Below are positions 24,585-33,078 of a DNA stretch of 34,262 nt, piece by piece (position 1 is the stretch's first letter; each line of letters begins with the position of its first letter). Made by a program: the position numbers and the translations under genes. This DNA comes from Ruminococcaceae bacterium UBA1730 (GTDB lineage Bacteria; Bacillota; Clostridia; Oscillospirales; Acutalibacteraceae), in contig DCII01000054.1 in assembly GCA_002315935.1 (NCBI GenBank), forward strand, positions 9,442 to 43,703, written 5' to 3'. Under the pieces are notes generated by a model, which worked only from the letters and a program-made list of their open reading frames with translations, was not told the origin of the DNA and made no database searches.

Positions 24585-24944
24585 TTAGAACTTGAGGCCA
24601 CCCTCACGGGCGCCATCGGCCAGTTCCTTAACACGGCCGTGATAAATGTAACCGCCACGATCGAATACGCATTCTTCAATGCCGTTCTCTGTGGCTCTCT
24701 TTGCCAATAATTCGCCCACCTTGTGAGCTGCGGATTTGTTTCCGCCGTATTCCTCAAAATCCTTCTCAACAGTTGATGCGGACACGAGGGTCTTGCCCTC
24801 TACGTCGTCTATTAACTGAGCGTAGATATTTTGGAGGGAGCGGAATACGTTAAGGCGAGGACATTCAGCTGTGCCTGAAATCTTGGCACGGACTCTGGTA
24901 TGACGCTTCTGTCTTGCCTTATTGCTGTCCGGTCTGTTAACCAT
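24585..24944 (-). CDS. rplR: 50S ribosomal protein L18
   Basis: This 119-residue protein binds 5S rRNA in the central protuberance. The basic N terminus (KARQKRHTRVRAKISGTAE), PRLNVFRSLQNIYAQLIDD and the end FDRGGYIYHGRVKELADGAR are diagnostic. It lies 23 nt after rplF. Confidence 0.97.
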   Translation of the reverse strand: MVNRPDSNKARQKRHTRVRAKISGTAECPRLNVFRSLQNIYAQLIDDVEGKTLVSASTVEKDFEEYGGNKSAAHKVGELLAKRATENGIEECVFDRGGYIYHGRVKELADGAREGGLKF

Positions 24945-24967
24945 AAATTTTCACTCCTTAATTAGAC

Positions 24968-25510
24968 TTATTTGCCTTTACCAGCCTTGCCTTCCTTACG
25001 GCGGATAAATTCATCAACATACTTGATGCCTTTGCCCTTGTAAGGCTCGGGAGGACGTTTCTCACGAACGTTTGCGGCAAACTGTCCGACCTTCTGCTTG
25101 TCGGGACCTGAAATAACAACCTTGTTGGGATTGGGAACTTCAATTGCAATTCCCTCGGGAGCAGCCATGATAACATCATGTGAATAACCGATCTTGAGGA
25201 GAAGATCCTTGCCCTTAAGTTCTGCACGGTAACCAACACCGTTGATTTCGAGCTCCTTCTTGTAGCACTCGTTAACGCCTGTTACCATGTTTGCGATAAG
25301 AGTTCTTGTGAGACCATGGAGTGATCTGTTTTCCTTATCGTCATTGGGACGGCTTACTGTGATTGTGTTGCCGTCGATTTCAACCTTCATGTTGGGATGA
25401 ATGTCTCTTGAAAGAGTGCCCTTGGGACCCTTAACGGTGATAAGTGTGCCGTCAAGCTTGACATCAACGCCAGCAGGAATCGTGATAGGCTTCTTACCTA
25501 TTCTTGACAT
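24968..25510 (-). CDS. rplF: 50S ribosomal protein L6
   Basis: This 180-residue protein has two repeated alpha/beta domains; it starts MSRIGKKPITIPAGVDVKLD and carries the PPEPYKGKGIKY signature near the C terminus. It lies at the base of the stalk region near the factor-binding site. The gap to rpsH is 15 nt. Confidence 0.97.
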   Translation of the reverse strand: MSRIGKKPITIPAGVDVKLDGTLITVKGPKGTLSRDIHPNMKVEIDGNTITVSRPNDDKENRSLHGLTRTLIANMVTGVNECYKKELEINGVGYRAELKGKDLLLKIGYSHDVIMAAPEGIAIEVPNPNKVVISGPDKQKVGQFAANVREKRPPEPYKGKGIKYVDEFIRRKEGKAGKGK

Positions 25511-25525
25511 TTTAACGGCACCTCC

Positions 25526-25924
25526 TTACCAGATGAATGCAAGAACTTCGCCGCCGACATTGGCTTTGCGAGCGTCCTTATCAGTCATAACGCCTTTTGA
25601 AGTTGAGAGGATGGCAACGCCGATGCCCTTCATAACCTTGGGCATATCCTCACAATTTGTGTAAATTCTCAGACCGGGCTTCGAAACTCTGCGAAGACCT
25701 GTGATAACCTGAGACTTGTTGGGACCGTACTTGAGAGCGATTTCAATCATACCCTGCTTTCCGTCATCCTCAACTGTATATCCTTTGATGTAGCCCTCAT
25801 CAACAAGAATCTGAGCAATCGCCTTCTTCATGTTCGATGCGGGAACTTTCACTGTGTCATGCTTTGCCGCATTCGCATTACGGATACGGGTAAGCATATC
25901 AGCGATGGAATCAGTAATTTGCAT
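25526..25924 (-). CDS. rpsH: 30S ribosomal protein S8
   Basis: This 132-residue 16S rRNA-binding protein starts MQITDSIADMLTRIRNANAA and ends with STSKGVMTDKDARKANVGGE, the S8 signature. In E. coli S8 represses the spc operon by binding mRNA near rplE; no clear equivalent site was recognised here. It lies 29 nt after rpsN. Confidence 0.97.
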   Translation of the reverse strand: MQITDSIADMLTRIRNANAAKHDTVKVPASNMKKAIAQILVDEGYIKGYTVEDDGKQGMIEIALKYGPNKSQVITGLRRVSKPGLRIYTNCEDMPKVMKGIGVAILSTSKGVMTDKDARKANVGGEVLAFIW

Positions 25925-25953
25925 ACTGTATTACCTCCTTTGCAATTGCTCTA

Positions 25954-26139
25954 TTACCAACTTGCTTTCTTAACGCCGGGAATCTGACCTGCATGTGCCA
26001 GCTCTCTGAAGCAAACACGGCAAACGCCGTACTTGCGAAGATAAGCGTGGGGTCTTCCGCAGATCTTACATCTGTTATAAGCTCTTGTTGAGAACTTTGC
26101 GGGACGAGCCTGCTTAACTTTCATTGATGTTTTTGCCAC
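25954..26139 (-). CDS. rpsN: 30S ribosomal protein S14, type Z
   Basis: This is the short zinc-binding form (61 residues) with Cys24, Cys27, Cys40 and Cys43 as two CxxC pairs around HAYLRKYG. It is the form found in the spc operon of many Firmicutes. It lies 12 nt after rplE. Confidence 0.97.
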   Translation of the reverse strand: MAKTSMKVKQARPAKFSTRAYNRCKICGRPHAYLRKYGVCRVCFRELAHAGQIPGVKKASW

Positions 26140-26151
26140 GGTAATCCCTCC

Positions 26152-26694
26152 TTATCTCTGGAACGGAGCGCCCATAAGTGCGAGCAGCTCACGTGCTTCT
26201 TCGTCTGTGTTTGCAGTGGTTACGAAGCAGATGTCCATACCTCTGACCTTGTCAATTTTGTCATACTCAATTTCAGGGAAAATAAGCTGTTCCTTGATAC
26301 CCATTGAGTAGTTGCCTCTGCCGTCAAAGGAATTTGCGTTAATTCCTCTGAAGTCACGAACTCTGGGGAGAGCGAGGTTGAAGAGTCTGTCAATAAACTC
26401 ATACATTCTTTCGCCTCTGAGAGTTACTTTGGCACCGATAGCCATTCCTTCACGAACCTTGAAGTTAGCAACTGACTTTTTAGCCTTGCAGAGAACGGGC
26501 TTCTGACCTGAAATCTGCTTAAGGTCTGAAACTACTGCATCGAGAACCTTTGAATTCTCTTTTGCTTCGCCGCAGCCGATGTTGATAACAACCTTTTCGA
26601 TCTTAGGAATCTGCATAACGCTCTTGTATTCGAATTTCTTCATAAGAGCAGGTGCCACATCCTTGACATACATTTCTTTTAATCTTGCTGCCAT
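26152..26694 (-). CDS. rplE: 50S ribosomal protein L5
   Basis: This 180-residue 5S rRNA-binding protein in the central protuberance contacts the P-site tRNA. LKEMYVKDVAPALMKKF at the start, KVVINIGCGEAKENSK and the GMDICFVTTANTDEEARELL end are typical. It lies 19 nt after rplX. Confidence 0.97.
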   Translation of the reverse strand: MAARLKEMYVKDVAPALMKKFEYKSVMQIPKIEKVVINIGCGEAKENSKVLDAVVSDLKQISGQKPVLCKAKKSVANFKVREGMAIGAKVTLRGERMYEFIDRLFNLALPRVRDFRGINANSFDGRGNYSMGIKEQLIFPEIEYDKIDKVRGMDICFVTTANTDEEARELLALMGAPFQR

Positions 26695-26713
26695 TGTTAG
26701 TGTCCTCCCTTAC

Positions 26714-27040
26714 TTAAAATTCTGCACGGCAGTCCGCTTTCTTGCATACACGGACCTTCTTGCCGTCAGCGTTGATCTTGTGACCAACTCTTGTCGGTTT
26801 GCCGCACTTGGGGCAGATAAGCTGAACCTTATCGGCATAAAGTGCGCTTTCAGCCTTGATAAGGCCGCCTTCTTCACCCATCTTTTTGGGCTTAACGTGT
26901 TTTGTAACGATGTTAACGCCTTCAACGATAACCTTGCCTTCTGAGGGGGCTACCTGCATAACCTTGCCTCTCTTGCCTCTGTACTTACCGTTGATAACAA
27001 CTACTTCATCGCCTGTTTTAACATGAACCTTATTCATCAT
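26714..27040 (-). CDS. rplX: 50S ribosomal protein L24
   Basis: Assembly-initiator protein with a KOW motif (VKTGDEVVVINGKYRGKRGK). The C-terminal part holds CPKC and later CKKADC, a zinc-ribbon-like pattern seen in many Firmicutes L24. The frame could begin at GTG 27044-27046, but that codon lies inside the GGAGGTG ribosome binding site. The ATG at 27040 is the likely start (108 residues); a second ATG follows directly. Confidence 0.95.
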   Translation of the reverse strand: MMNKVHVKTGDEVVVINGKYRGKRGKVMQVAPSEGKVIVEGVNIVTKHVKPKKMGEEGGLIKAESALYADKVQLICPKCGKPTRVGHKINADGKKVRVCKKADCRAEF

Positions 27041-27052
27041 CCGCACCTCCGA

Positions 27053-27421
27053 TTAAAGTACTTCAGGAGCGAGTGAAAGGATCTTTGTGTAATCCTTCTC
27101 ACGAAGCTCTCTGGCTACGGGTCCAAAGATACGAGTGCCCTTGGGGTTCTTGTCTTCTTTAATAATGACGGCTGCATTCTCATCGAAGCGAATGTAAGTT
27201 CCGTCGTCACGGCGAAGACCGCTTGCGGTGCGTACTACTACCGCTTTTACAACTTCGCCCTTTTTAACTACGCCACCGGGTGTTGCTTTTTTAACAGAAG
27301 CAACGACGACGTCGCCAATATTGGCATACCTCCTGCCTGATCCACCGAGAACTCTGATGCACATGATCTCTTTTGCTCCGGTGTTATCGGCAACCTTGAG
27401 GTAACTCTGTTGCTGTATCAC
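27053..27421 (-). CDS. rplN: 50S ribosomal protein L14
   Basis: This 122-residue protein lies at the subunit interface. MIQQQSYLKVADNTGAKEIM at the start, GGSGRRYANIGDVVVASVK and RIFGPVARELREKDYTKI are diagnostic. It starts 29 nt after rpsQ; rplX follows at 12 nt. Confidence 0.98.
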   Translation of the reverse strand: MIQQQSYLKVADNTGAKEIMCIRVLGGSGRRYANIGDVVVASVKKATPGGVVKKGEVVKAVVVRTASGLRRDDGTYIRFDENAAVIIKEDKNPKGTRIFGPVARELREKDYTKILSLAPEVL

Positions 27422-27450
27422 AGTGTTTTCCTCCTTACACGTGGGCTAAA

Positions 27451-27708
27451 TTACTTAGCCTTCTCAATGATTTCTACTACACGCCATCTCTTATCCTTTG
27501 ACAAGGGGCGGGTCTCCATAACGAGAACACGGTCGCCGATTCCGCAAACGTTTTCTTCGTCATGAGCCTTAAGCTTGTAGGTTCTGTTAACAATCTTCTT
27601 ATAAAGAGGATGTTTGACCTTATCCTTAACGGATACAACTACGGTCTTATCCATCTTATCGCTGGTAACTATACCAACACGGGTCTTTCTGAGGTTTCTT
27701 TCGCTCAT
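27451..27708 (-). CDS. rpsQ: 30S ribosomal protein S17
   Basis: This 85-residue OB-fold protein binds the 5' domain of 16S rRNA. RKTRVGIVTSDKMDKTVVVS, VKHPLYKKIVNRTYKLKAHD and VLVMETRPLSKDKRWRVVEI are diagnostic. It lies 20 nt after rpmC. Confidence 0.97.
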   Translation of the reverse strand: MSERNLRKTRVGIVTSDKMDKTVVVSVKDKVKHPLYKKIVNRTYKLKAHDEENVCGIGDRVLVMETRPLSKDKRWRVVEIIEKAK

Positions 27709-27728
27709 GAATCTTAACCTCCCTTTCC

Positions 27729-27932
27729 TTATGCCTTCGAGCCGTGGAGCTCAATATCTCTCTGTATTGTCTTAATACGAGCGATATCTTTCTTAACGGC
27801 GTTGATTCGCATCGGGTTGTCGAGCTGGTTAACGGCTTGCTGGAAGCGCAGTTTAAACAGCTCATCCTTCAGCTCAACAAGCTTAGCATCCAGATCGTTG
27901 GCGGAAAGTTTTCTGATTTCGCTGGCTTTCAT
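27729..27932 (-). CDS. rpmC: 50S ribosomal protein L29
   Basis: This 67-residue two-helix protein near the exit tunnel contacts trigger factor and SRP. MKASEIRKLSANDLDAKLVE and FKLRFQQAVNQLDNPMRI are typical. The ATG overlaps the rplP stop by one base. Confidence 0.96.
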   Translation of the reverse strand: MKASEIRKLSANDLDAKLVELKDELFKLRFQQAVNQLDNPMRINAVKKDIARIKTIQRDIELHGSKA

Positions 27933-28357
27933 TATTGCTCACCACCCAATTCTTCTTTACTTATAAATTTGCATTTAATAGGAAGCTTATTAGCAGCAAG
28001 TCTCATTGCTTCTGCTGCAAGCTCTTTATCAACTCCGGCAATTTCGAAAAGAACTCTGCCGGGCTTAACAACTGCTACCCAATATTCGGGAGAACCTTTA
28101 CCTGAACCCATTCGGGTTTCAGCCGGCTTCTCTGTGATGGGCTTATCGGGGAAGATGTCGATCCAAACCTGACCGCCACGCTTGATGTATCTTGTCATAG
28201 CGATACGGGCTGCTTCGATCTGATTTGAGGTAATCCATGCCGGCTCAAGTGCTACAAGGCCAAATTCGCCGTGAGCAACCTTATTGCCTCTGAGAGCCTT
28301 ACCTTTAAGTCTGCCTCTCTGTACTCTGCGGTACTTAACACGCTTCGGTAAAAGCAT
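27932..28357 (-). CDS. rplP: 50S ribosomal protein L16
   Basis: This 141-residue protein near the peptidyl transferase centre helps position A-site tRNA. MLLPKRVKYRRVQRGRLKGK at the start, TRYIKRGGQVWIDIFPDKPI and GKGSPEYWVAVVKPGRVLFE are diagnostic. It overlaps rpsC and rpmC by one base at each end. Confidence 0.98.
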   Translation of the reverse strand: MLLPKRVKYRRVQRGRLKGKALRGNKVAHGEFGLVALEPAWITSNQIEAARIAMTRYIKRGGQVWIDIFPDKPITEKPAETRMGSGKGSPEYWVAVVKPGRVLFEIAGVDKELAAEAMRLAANKLPIKCKFISKEELGGEQ

Positions 28358-29043
28358 TACTGGTTACCTCCTTCTCTGCGTCTTCTGGGACGGGAGTTCG
28401 TGTTTCTTGATTCACGAAGAACCTCGCCTCTGTAAAGCCAGACCTTAACGCCGATACGACCGTAGGTTGTCTTTGCCTCTGCAAAGCCGTAGTCAATGTC
28501 TGCTCTGATGGTCTGAAGGGGAATTGTTCCCTCATGATAGGTTTCTGTTCTTGCGATTTCAGCTCCGCCGACACGGCCTGAAACCTGAGTCTTGATACCC
28601 TTTGCGCCGAGCTTCATTGTGCGGCCGATAGCCTGCTTGAGAGCACGACGGAAGGAAACTCTTCTCTCGAGCTGAGAAGCGATGCTTTCAGCAACGAGCT
28701 GTGCGTTGAGATCGGGCTGCTTGATTTCGATGATATTGAGGGAAACCTCTTTACCACCAAGCTTCTTCTCACAGATTTTCTTGAGCTTTTCGATTTCTGC
28801 ACCCTGTCTGCCGATTACCATGCCGGGCTTTGCGCAGTGGATGTTAACGTATACACGCTTTGCATCACGCTCAATTTCAATCTTGGGAACGCCTGCAGGA
28901 GCAAGCTTCTCGAGAAGGTACTCACGGAGCTTGTAATCCTCAACGAGAGTATCGCCGAACTTATTTGAATCTGCATACCAGCGAGATTCCCAGTTCTTAA
29001 TTACGCCGATTCTTAAACCGGTAGGATTAATTTTCTGTCCCAT
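28357..29043 (-). CDS. rpsC: 30S ribosomal protein S3
   Basis: This 228-residue head protein lies at the mRNA entry site. The start MGQKINPTGLRIGVIKNWES, a KH domain with GMVIGRQGAEIEKLKK, and the C-terminal domain with QAIGRTMKLGAKGIK and AKTTYGRIGVKVWLYRGE are typical. The Arg-rich tail is normal for the family. It lies 20 nt after rplV. Confidence 0.98.
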   Translation of the reverse strand: MGQKINPTGLRIGVIKNWESRWYADSNKFGDTLVEDYKLREYLLEKLAPAGVPKIEIERDAKRVYVNIHCAKPGMVIGRQGAEIEKLKKICEKKLGGKEVSLNIIEIKQPDLNAQLVAESIASQLERRVSFRRALKQAIGRTMKLGAKGIKTQVSGRVGGAEIARTETYHEGTIPLQTIRADIDYGFAEAKTTYGRIGVKVWLYRGEVLRESRNTNSRPRRRREGGNQ

Positions 29044-29063
29044 TGTTTAACCTCCTCCTTCGC

Positions 29064-29426
29064 TTATTCCATTTCCTTGAGCACAAGGGTGATATGGGAT
29101 GTCTTCTTGTTTATACGGAACGCTCTGCCCTGAGCTCTGGGTCTGATTCTCTTAAGAGTGGGACCCTGGCATACGTTGCATTCTGCAACATAAAGGCGGT
29201 TAACGTCCATGTTATTGTTGTTTTCAGCATTTGCCATAGCTGACTTTAAAAGCTTCATCAAGGGTTCACACGCGGCCTTGGGCGTGTACTTGAGAATTGC
29301 CATTGCCTTATCTGCGGGCTGATTGCGGATTAAGTCAAGCACAATCTGAACCTTGCGAGGCGCAATACGGATGTAAGTGGCCTTAGCTGTTGCCGTGGGC
29401 ACACTCTGCATTGCTACATCTGACAT
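29064..29426 (-). CDS. rplV: 50S ribosomal protein L22
   Basis: This 120-residue protein has a beta-hairpin that lines the exit tunnel and is a known macrolide-resistance site. IRIAPRKVQIVLDLIRNQPA, then the loop region with GPTLKRIRPRAQGRAFRINK and THITLVLKE-like end (SHITLVLKEME) are typical. A 12-residue N-terminal extension precedes the core; AGGAGTG supports this start. Confidence 0.97.
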   Translation of the reverse strand: MSDVAMQSVPTATAKATYIRIAPRKVQIVLDLIRNQPADKAMAILKYTPKAACEPLMKLLKSAMANAENNNNMDVNRLYVAECNVCQGPTLKRIRPRAQGRAFRINKKTSHITLVLKEME

Positions 29427-29449
29427 TATTGATACACTCCTTTCGCCGA

Positions 29450-29731
29450 TTATTTACCGTTATTTGATGTCTTTGAACCTGCATGACCTCTGAAGGTTCT
29501 TGTAGGTGCAAATTCGCCGAGCTTATGTCCGACCATATCCTCTGTAACATATACAGGAACGTGCTTGCGTCCGTCGTGAACTGCAAATGTGTGGCCGACA
29601 AAGTCGGGGAAGATGGTGGATGAGCGGCTCCATGTTTTGAGAACCTGCTTCTCACCTGCTTCGTTCATTTTAAGAACTCTCTCGAGCAGTTTAGGCTGCA
29701 CGAAAGGACCTTTTTTAATGCTTCTGCCCAT
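29450..29731 (-). CDS. rpsS: 30S ribosomal protein S19
   Basis: This 93-residue head protein starts MGRSIKKGPFVQPKLLERVL and ends GEFAPTRTFRGHAGSKTSNN. It forms a pair with S13 at the subunit bridge. It lies 19 nt after rplB and 23 nt before rplV. Confidence 0.98.
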   Translation of the reverse strand: MGRSIKKGPFVQPKLLERVLKMNEAGEKQVLKTWSRSSTIFPDFVGHTFAVHDGRKHVPVYVTEDMVGHKLGEFAPTRTFRGHAGSKTSNNGK

Positions 29732-29750
29732 TATTATCTGCTCCTTTCAC

Positions 29751-30584
29751 TTATTTGTCGTTACGACGCTTTATGATAAGCTTGTCGGAAGATTTCTTTG
29801 TTCTTCTTGTCTTGTAACCGAGAGCGGGCTTGCCCCAAGGGGTAACAGGGCCCGGACGGCCGATAGGTGACTTACCTTCACCACCACCGTGGGGGTGATC
29901 GTTCGGGTTCATAACAGAACCACGGACTGTGGGTCTCCATCCCATGTGACGCTTACGGCCTGCCTTACCGATCTTGACATTCTCATGATCGAGATTGCCG
30001 ACCTGACCGACAGTTGCCATGCACTCAGCAGGAACGTTACGAAGTTCACCTGAAGGAAGACGAAGAAGAGCATAGATGCCTTCTTTAGCCATGAGCTGAG
30101 CGGAGTTGCCTGCTGCTCTTGCGAGCTGGCCGCCTCTGCCGGGATAAAGCTCAACGTTGTGAACGACAGTACCAACGGGAATCTTTGAAAGAGGAAGTGC
30201 GTTACCTGCCTTGATGTCGGCACTTTCGCCGGCAACAACTGTATCGCCAACTTTCAGACCTGCGGGCTGAAGGATGTATCTCTTTTCGCCGTCTTCGTAC
30301 TGAAGAAGTGCGATGAATGATGAACGGTTGGGGTCATATTCAACGCTTACTACTGTTGCAGGAACATCGAACTTATCTCTCTTGAAGTCGATAATACGAT
30401 ATTTTCTGCGCTGTCCGCCGCCTCTGTGGCGAACTGTAATTCTGCCGTAGCTGTTGCGACCGCTGTTCTTCTTGCTTGAAGCAAGGAGGCTCTTTTCGGG
30501 AGCAACTTTCGAAAGCTCGGAGAATTCGGTAACTGACATATTTCTTCTGCCGTTACCGGTAGGCTTGTAAACCTTAATAGACAT
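29751..30584 (-). CDS. rplB: 50S ribosomal protein L2
   Basis: This 277-residue protein is required for subunit association and peptidyl transferase activity. GRITVRHRGGGQRRKYRIID in the N-terminal domain and the C-terminal NPNDHPHGGGEGKSPIGRPG, with the conserved His, are diagnostic. A 99-nt gap, longer than its neighbours, separates it from rplW; it has only weak short stems. Confidence 0.98.
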   Translation of the reverse strand: MSIKVYKPTGNGRRNMSVTEFSELSKVAPEKSLLASSKKNSGRNSYGRITVRHRGGGQRRKYRIIDFKRDKFDVPATVVSVEYDPNRSSFIALLQYEDGEKRYILQPAGLKVGDTVVAGESADIKAGNALPLSKIPVGTVVHNVELYPGRGGQLARAAGNSAQLMAKEGIYALLRLPSGELRNVPAECMATVGQVGNLDHENVKIGKAGRKRHMGWRPTVRGSVMNPNDHPHGGGEGKSPIGRPGPVTPWGKPALGYKTRRTKKSSDKLIIKRRNDK

Positions 30585-30683
30585 TTTTCTACACTCTCCT
30601 TATAGCGGCTTTGCGGAGCAAATGTCATTCTCCATACTTTACCGCCGGATTTATGGTTTTAATCTTTCAGCTTAACGCTGAGA

Positions 30684-30977
30684 TTACATCATACCGTCAA
30701 AGAATTCGATTGTTTTGGAATCCTCGGTAAGAGTAACAACTGCCTTCTTGCGAGAAGCTGTGAAGCCCTCGAAACGGCCGTACCTTCTGAGCTTACCGTT
30801 AACGTTGATGGTGTTTACCTTTGATACCTTAACGCCGAAAAGCTCTTCAACTGCTTTAGCAATTTCAATCTTGTTAGCGTCCTTGGCAACGTCGAAGGTG
30901 TACTTGCGGTCTGCAATACCGTCCATGCTGTTTTCTGTGATAACAGGGCGGAGGATTATATCCTGTGCTGATTTCAT
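30684..30977 (-). CDS. rplW: 50S ribosomal protein L23
   Basis: This 97-residue exit-tunnel protein docks trigger factor and SRP. IILRPVITENSMDGIADRKY, FGVKVSKVNTINVNGKLRRY and KKAVVTLTEDSKTIEFFDG match the family. It overlaps rplD by 4 nt (ATGA). Confidence 0.97.
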   Translation of the reverse strand: MKSAQDIILRPVITENSMDGIADRKYTFDVAKDANKIEIAKAVEELFGVKVSKVNTINVNGKLRRYGRFEGFTASRKKAVVTLTEDSKTIEFFDGMM

Positions 30978-31597
30978 GCGTAAACCTCCTCAATCTTGCT
31001 TACGGCATCCTTGAGAACTACAACTGTGTCGCAGTTAAGAAGATCGTAAACATTAAGTGATGAAGCAAGAATCGTCTTTACGCCTGCAATGTTGCGGGCT
31101 GAGCGATAGATAACATCATTCTTCTCAGGAAGAATGAAGAGAACCTTCTTGCCGGTTTCAAGTGAGTTAACAACCTTTGCCATTTCCTTTGTTTTGATAT
31201 TCTCAAGAGTAAGGCTGTCAAGAACGATAAGCTCATTGTCTGCAACCTTTGCGGAGAGAGCTGATCTGATGGCAAGTCTCTTGACCTTCTTGTTAACGTC
31301 CTTGTGATATGAGCGGGGCTTGGGTCCGTGAGCGATACCGCCGTGATACCACTGGGGAGCTCTTGTTGAACCCTGTCTTGCACGGCCTGTGCCCTTCTGC
31401 TTCCAGGGCTTCTTGCCGCCGCCGCTGACTTCTGATCTGGTCAGAGTAGACTGTGTGCCCTGACGCTGATTTGCGAGATAAGCTACTACGCAAAGATGCA
31501 TTGCAGGAATGCTGGGTTCGATGCCGAAGATGCCGTCTGCAAGGTCGATATCCGAAACCTTCTTACCTGTCATGTCAAAAACTGATACTGTAGGCAT
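30974..31597 (-). CDS. rplD: 50S ribosomal protein L4
   Basis: This 207-residue protein has the long tunnel loop GGGKKPWKQKGTGRARQGST, site of macrolide-resistance changes in other species. In E. coli L4 represses the S10 operon by binding its leader; whether this L4 acts on the different, longer leader here is open. It lies 18 nt after rplC. Confidence 0.98.
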   Translation of the reverse strand: MPTVSVFDMTGKKVSDIDLADGIFGIEPSIPAMHLCVVAYLANQRQGTQSTLTRSEVSGGGKKPWKQKGTGRARQGSTRAPQWYHGGIAHGPKPRSYHKDVNKKVKRLAIRSALSAKVADNELIVLDSLTLENIKTKEMAKVVNSLETGKKVLFILPEKNDVIYRSARNIAGVKTILASSLNVYDLLNCDTVVVLKDAVSKIEEVYA

Positions 31598-31615
31598 TCT
31601 TTTCTACTCCTTTCC

Positions 31616-32248
31616 TTATGCTTTAACTGAATCGCGGATAACAACGATACCGTTCTTGGGGCCGGGGATGGCACCCTTGATAGCGATGAGGTTGTTTTCT
31701 GCATCAACCTTAGCTACTGCGAGATTCTGAATTGTAACTCTTTCGCATCCGAGATGACCTGCGAGCTTCTTTCCCTTATAAACTCTTGAAGGATCGGAGC
31801 AAGCACCGAGCGAACCTGCGTGTCTTGCAACAGGACCTGTGCCGTGTGATTCTTTGAGTCTTGAGAAATTCCATCTCTTGATTGCGCCTGCAGTGCCTTT
31901 ACCTTTGCTTGTGCCGACAACGTCAACCTTGTCGCCTGTTGCAAAGATGTCTGCCTTGATAACGTCGCCAACGTTTACGCTTGCCATATCGTCAAGCTTG
32001 AACTCCTTGAGGGTCTTCTTGTAAGCAACACCTGCTTTTTCGAAGTGACCCTTCTGGGGCTTGTTGACACGCTGAACTTTAACATCGCCGAAGCCGAGCT
32101 GAGCTGCTTCATAGCCGTCATTCTCAACTGTCTTCTTGAGAACAACAACGCAGGGACCTGCTTCAACAACTGTTACGGGAATGACATTTCCCTTTTCGTC
32201 GAAGATCTGAGTCATACCGATCTTCTTGCCAATGATTGCTTTCTGCAT
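31616..32248 (-). CDS. rplC: 50S ribosomal protein L3
   Basis: This 210-residue early-assembly protein has a loop near the peptidyl transferase centre. MQKAIIGKKIGMTQIFDEKG at the start, FSRLKESHGTGPVARHAGSL and KGKKLAGHLGCERVTIQNLA are typical. AAGGAGG lies before the ATG; the gap from rpsJ is 58 nt. Confidence 0.98.
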   Translation of the reverse strand: MQKAIIGKKIGMTQIFDEKGNVIPVTVVEAGPCVVVLKKTVENDGYEAAQLGFGDVKVQRVNKPQKGHFEKAGVAYKKTLKEFKLDDMASVNVGDVIKADIFATGDKVDVVGTSKGKGTAGAIKRWNFSRLKESHGTGPVARHAGSLGACSDPSRVYKGKKLAGHLGCERVTIQNLAVAKVDAENNLIAIKGAIPGPKNGIVVIRDSVKA

Positions 32249-32306
32249 ATTTTTTCCTCCTTGGTTATTGGTTGACTTTCGCCAACTTGACCTGCATCAG
32301 CTGAAA

Positions 32307-32618
32307 TTAAAGCTTGATTTCAATTTCAACGCCAGCGGGAAGTTCAAGGCCTGTGAGAGCCTCTACTGTTTTGGGTGTGGGATTGATGATGTCAATCAAT
32401 CTCTTGTGGGTTCTCTGCTCGAACTGTTCACGGCTGTCCTTATACTTATGAACTGCACGAAGAATAGTTACGATTTCCTTCTCAGTGGGAAGGGGAACGG
32501 GGCCGGAAACCTGAGCACCTGTTCTCTTTGCGGTTTCAACGATCTTCTCTGATGCCTTGTCTACGAGGCTGTGATCGTATCCCTTGAGTCTGATTCTGAT
32601 TTTTCCCATAGCTGCCAT
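32307..32618 (-). CDS. rpsJ: 30S ribosomal protein S10
   Basis: First gene of the S10-spc-alpha operon. It is a small-subunit protein and, as NusE, part of the antitermination complex. GKIRIRLKGYDHSLVDKASE at the start, GPVPLPTEKEIVTILRAVHK and KRLIDIINPTPKTVEALTGL are diagnostic. AAGGAGG lies 8 nt before the ATG at 32618 (103 residues); an inner ATG three codons later is less likely. The upstream 450-nt leader is described separately. Confidence 0.98.
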   Translation of the reverse strand: MAAMGKIRIRLKGYDHSLVDKASEKIVETAKRTGAQVSGPVPLPTEKEIVTILRAVHKYKDSREQFEQRTHKRLIDIINPTPKTVEALTGLELPAGVEIEIKL

Positions 32619-33072
32619 CTGGAACGCCTCCTTAAAAATTTGGCGGGCTGCAAATTGTTGAAAACTGGCCCGGGTGTTTCAACCCGTCCGATTTAAAAAC
32701 CGGAAAACCATATTTCCGGGTAAGCTTTCGCTCAATTGCACACTTGTATCCGAAAAGCGAACCCGTCCGGGAATGACGGATTGCTCCTGCTCCGCAGCTC
32801 AGCCGCTAAAGCCTCGTGCCGTCATATTTTCCATCATTTTACTCAAAGAAGCCGTGAATCGCAAGCTTCAACGGGTTTTGAGCAAACTGACGAAAAACCT
32901 TAACGGCAGTCCGCAATGCACGACATAAGCCGCAACGCTACGAATACATTCGCCCGGTTTGAAATCGGACATACTCAGCAGAAATTCCCCGCTTCGACGA
33001 GCGGCTACCTCCTGCGTCATCGCATATCAGCATTCAGGCGAGATGGCATAATACGCCTACTCCCCATCATGC
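32619..33072 (-). promoter_or_regulatory. Long structured leader of the S10-spc-alpha operon
   Basis: About 454 nt separate the predicted transcription start from the rpsJ ATG, with no credible gene. Transcript-strand helices found by eye are: 33054-33059 with 33035-33040; 33000-33004 with 32989-32993; 32877-32882 with 32842-32847, enclosing 32865-32869 with 32848-32852; 32819-32825 with 32773-32779; 32756-32761 with 32727-32732; a terminator at 32695-32719; then 32682-32686 with 32671-32675. The 10-mer AACCCGTCCG (plus strand) occurs at 32681 and 32760. It does not look like RNase P RNA, tmRNA, SRP RNA or 6S RNA. A ribosomal-protein or small-molecule attenuation leader is the natural guess. 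Confidence 0.65.
32695..32719 (-). terminator. Attenuator-type terminator inside the S10 leader
   Basis: On the minus strand a perfect 7-bp stem, CCGGAAA with TTTCCGG, has a 6-nt loop and is followed at once by TTTTT. It lies 77 nt before rpsJ, downstream of the promoter. Its 5' arm is part of ACCCGGAA (32714-32721), which can instead pair with upstream GGGT (32761-32764) and TTCC (32770-32773), a possible antiterminator. Confidence 0.72.
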
Positions 33073-33078
33073 TCTGGT

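Noticed and set aside
32640..32681. Second rpsJ promoter after the attenuator (TTGAAA with AACAAT)
   Set aside because: The -10 matches only 4 of 6 positions and the region is better explained by hairpins in the leader.
32674..32928. 84-codon open frame on the plus strand in the S10 leader
   Set aside because: It is antisense to the structured leader, with no ribosome binding site or promoter, and crosses the attenuator hairpin.
32695..33072. Leader read as a stand-alone known RNA such as RNase P RNA, tmRNA or SRP RNA
   Set aside because: The conserved core sequences of those RNAs are not present.
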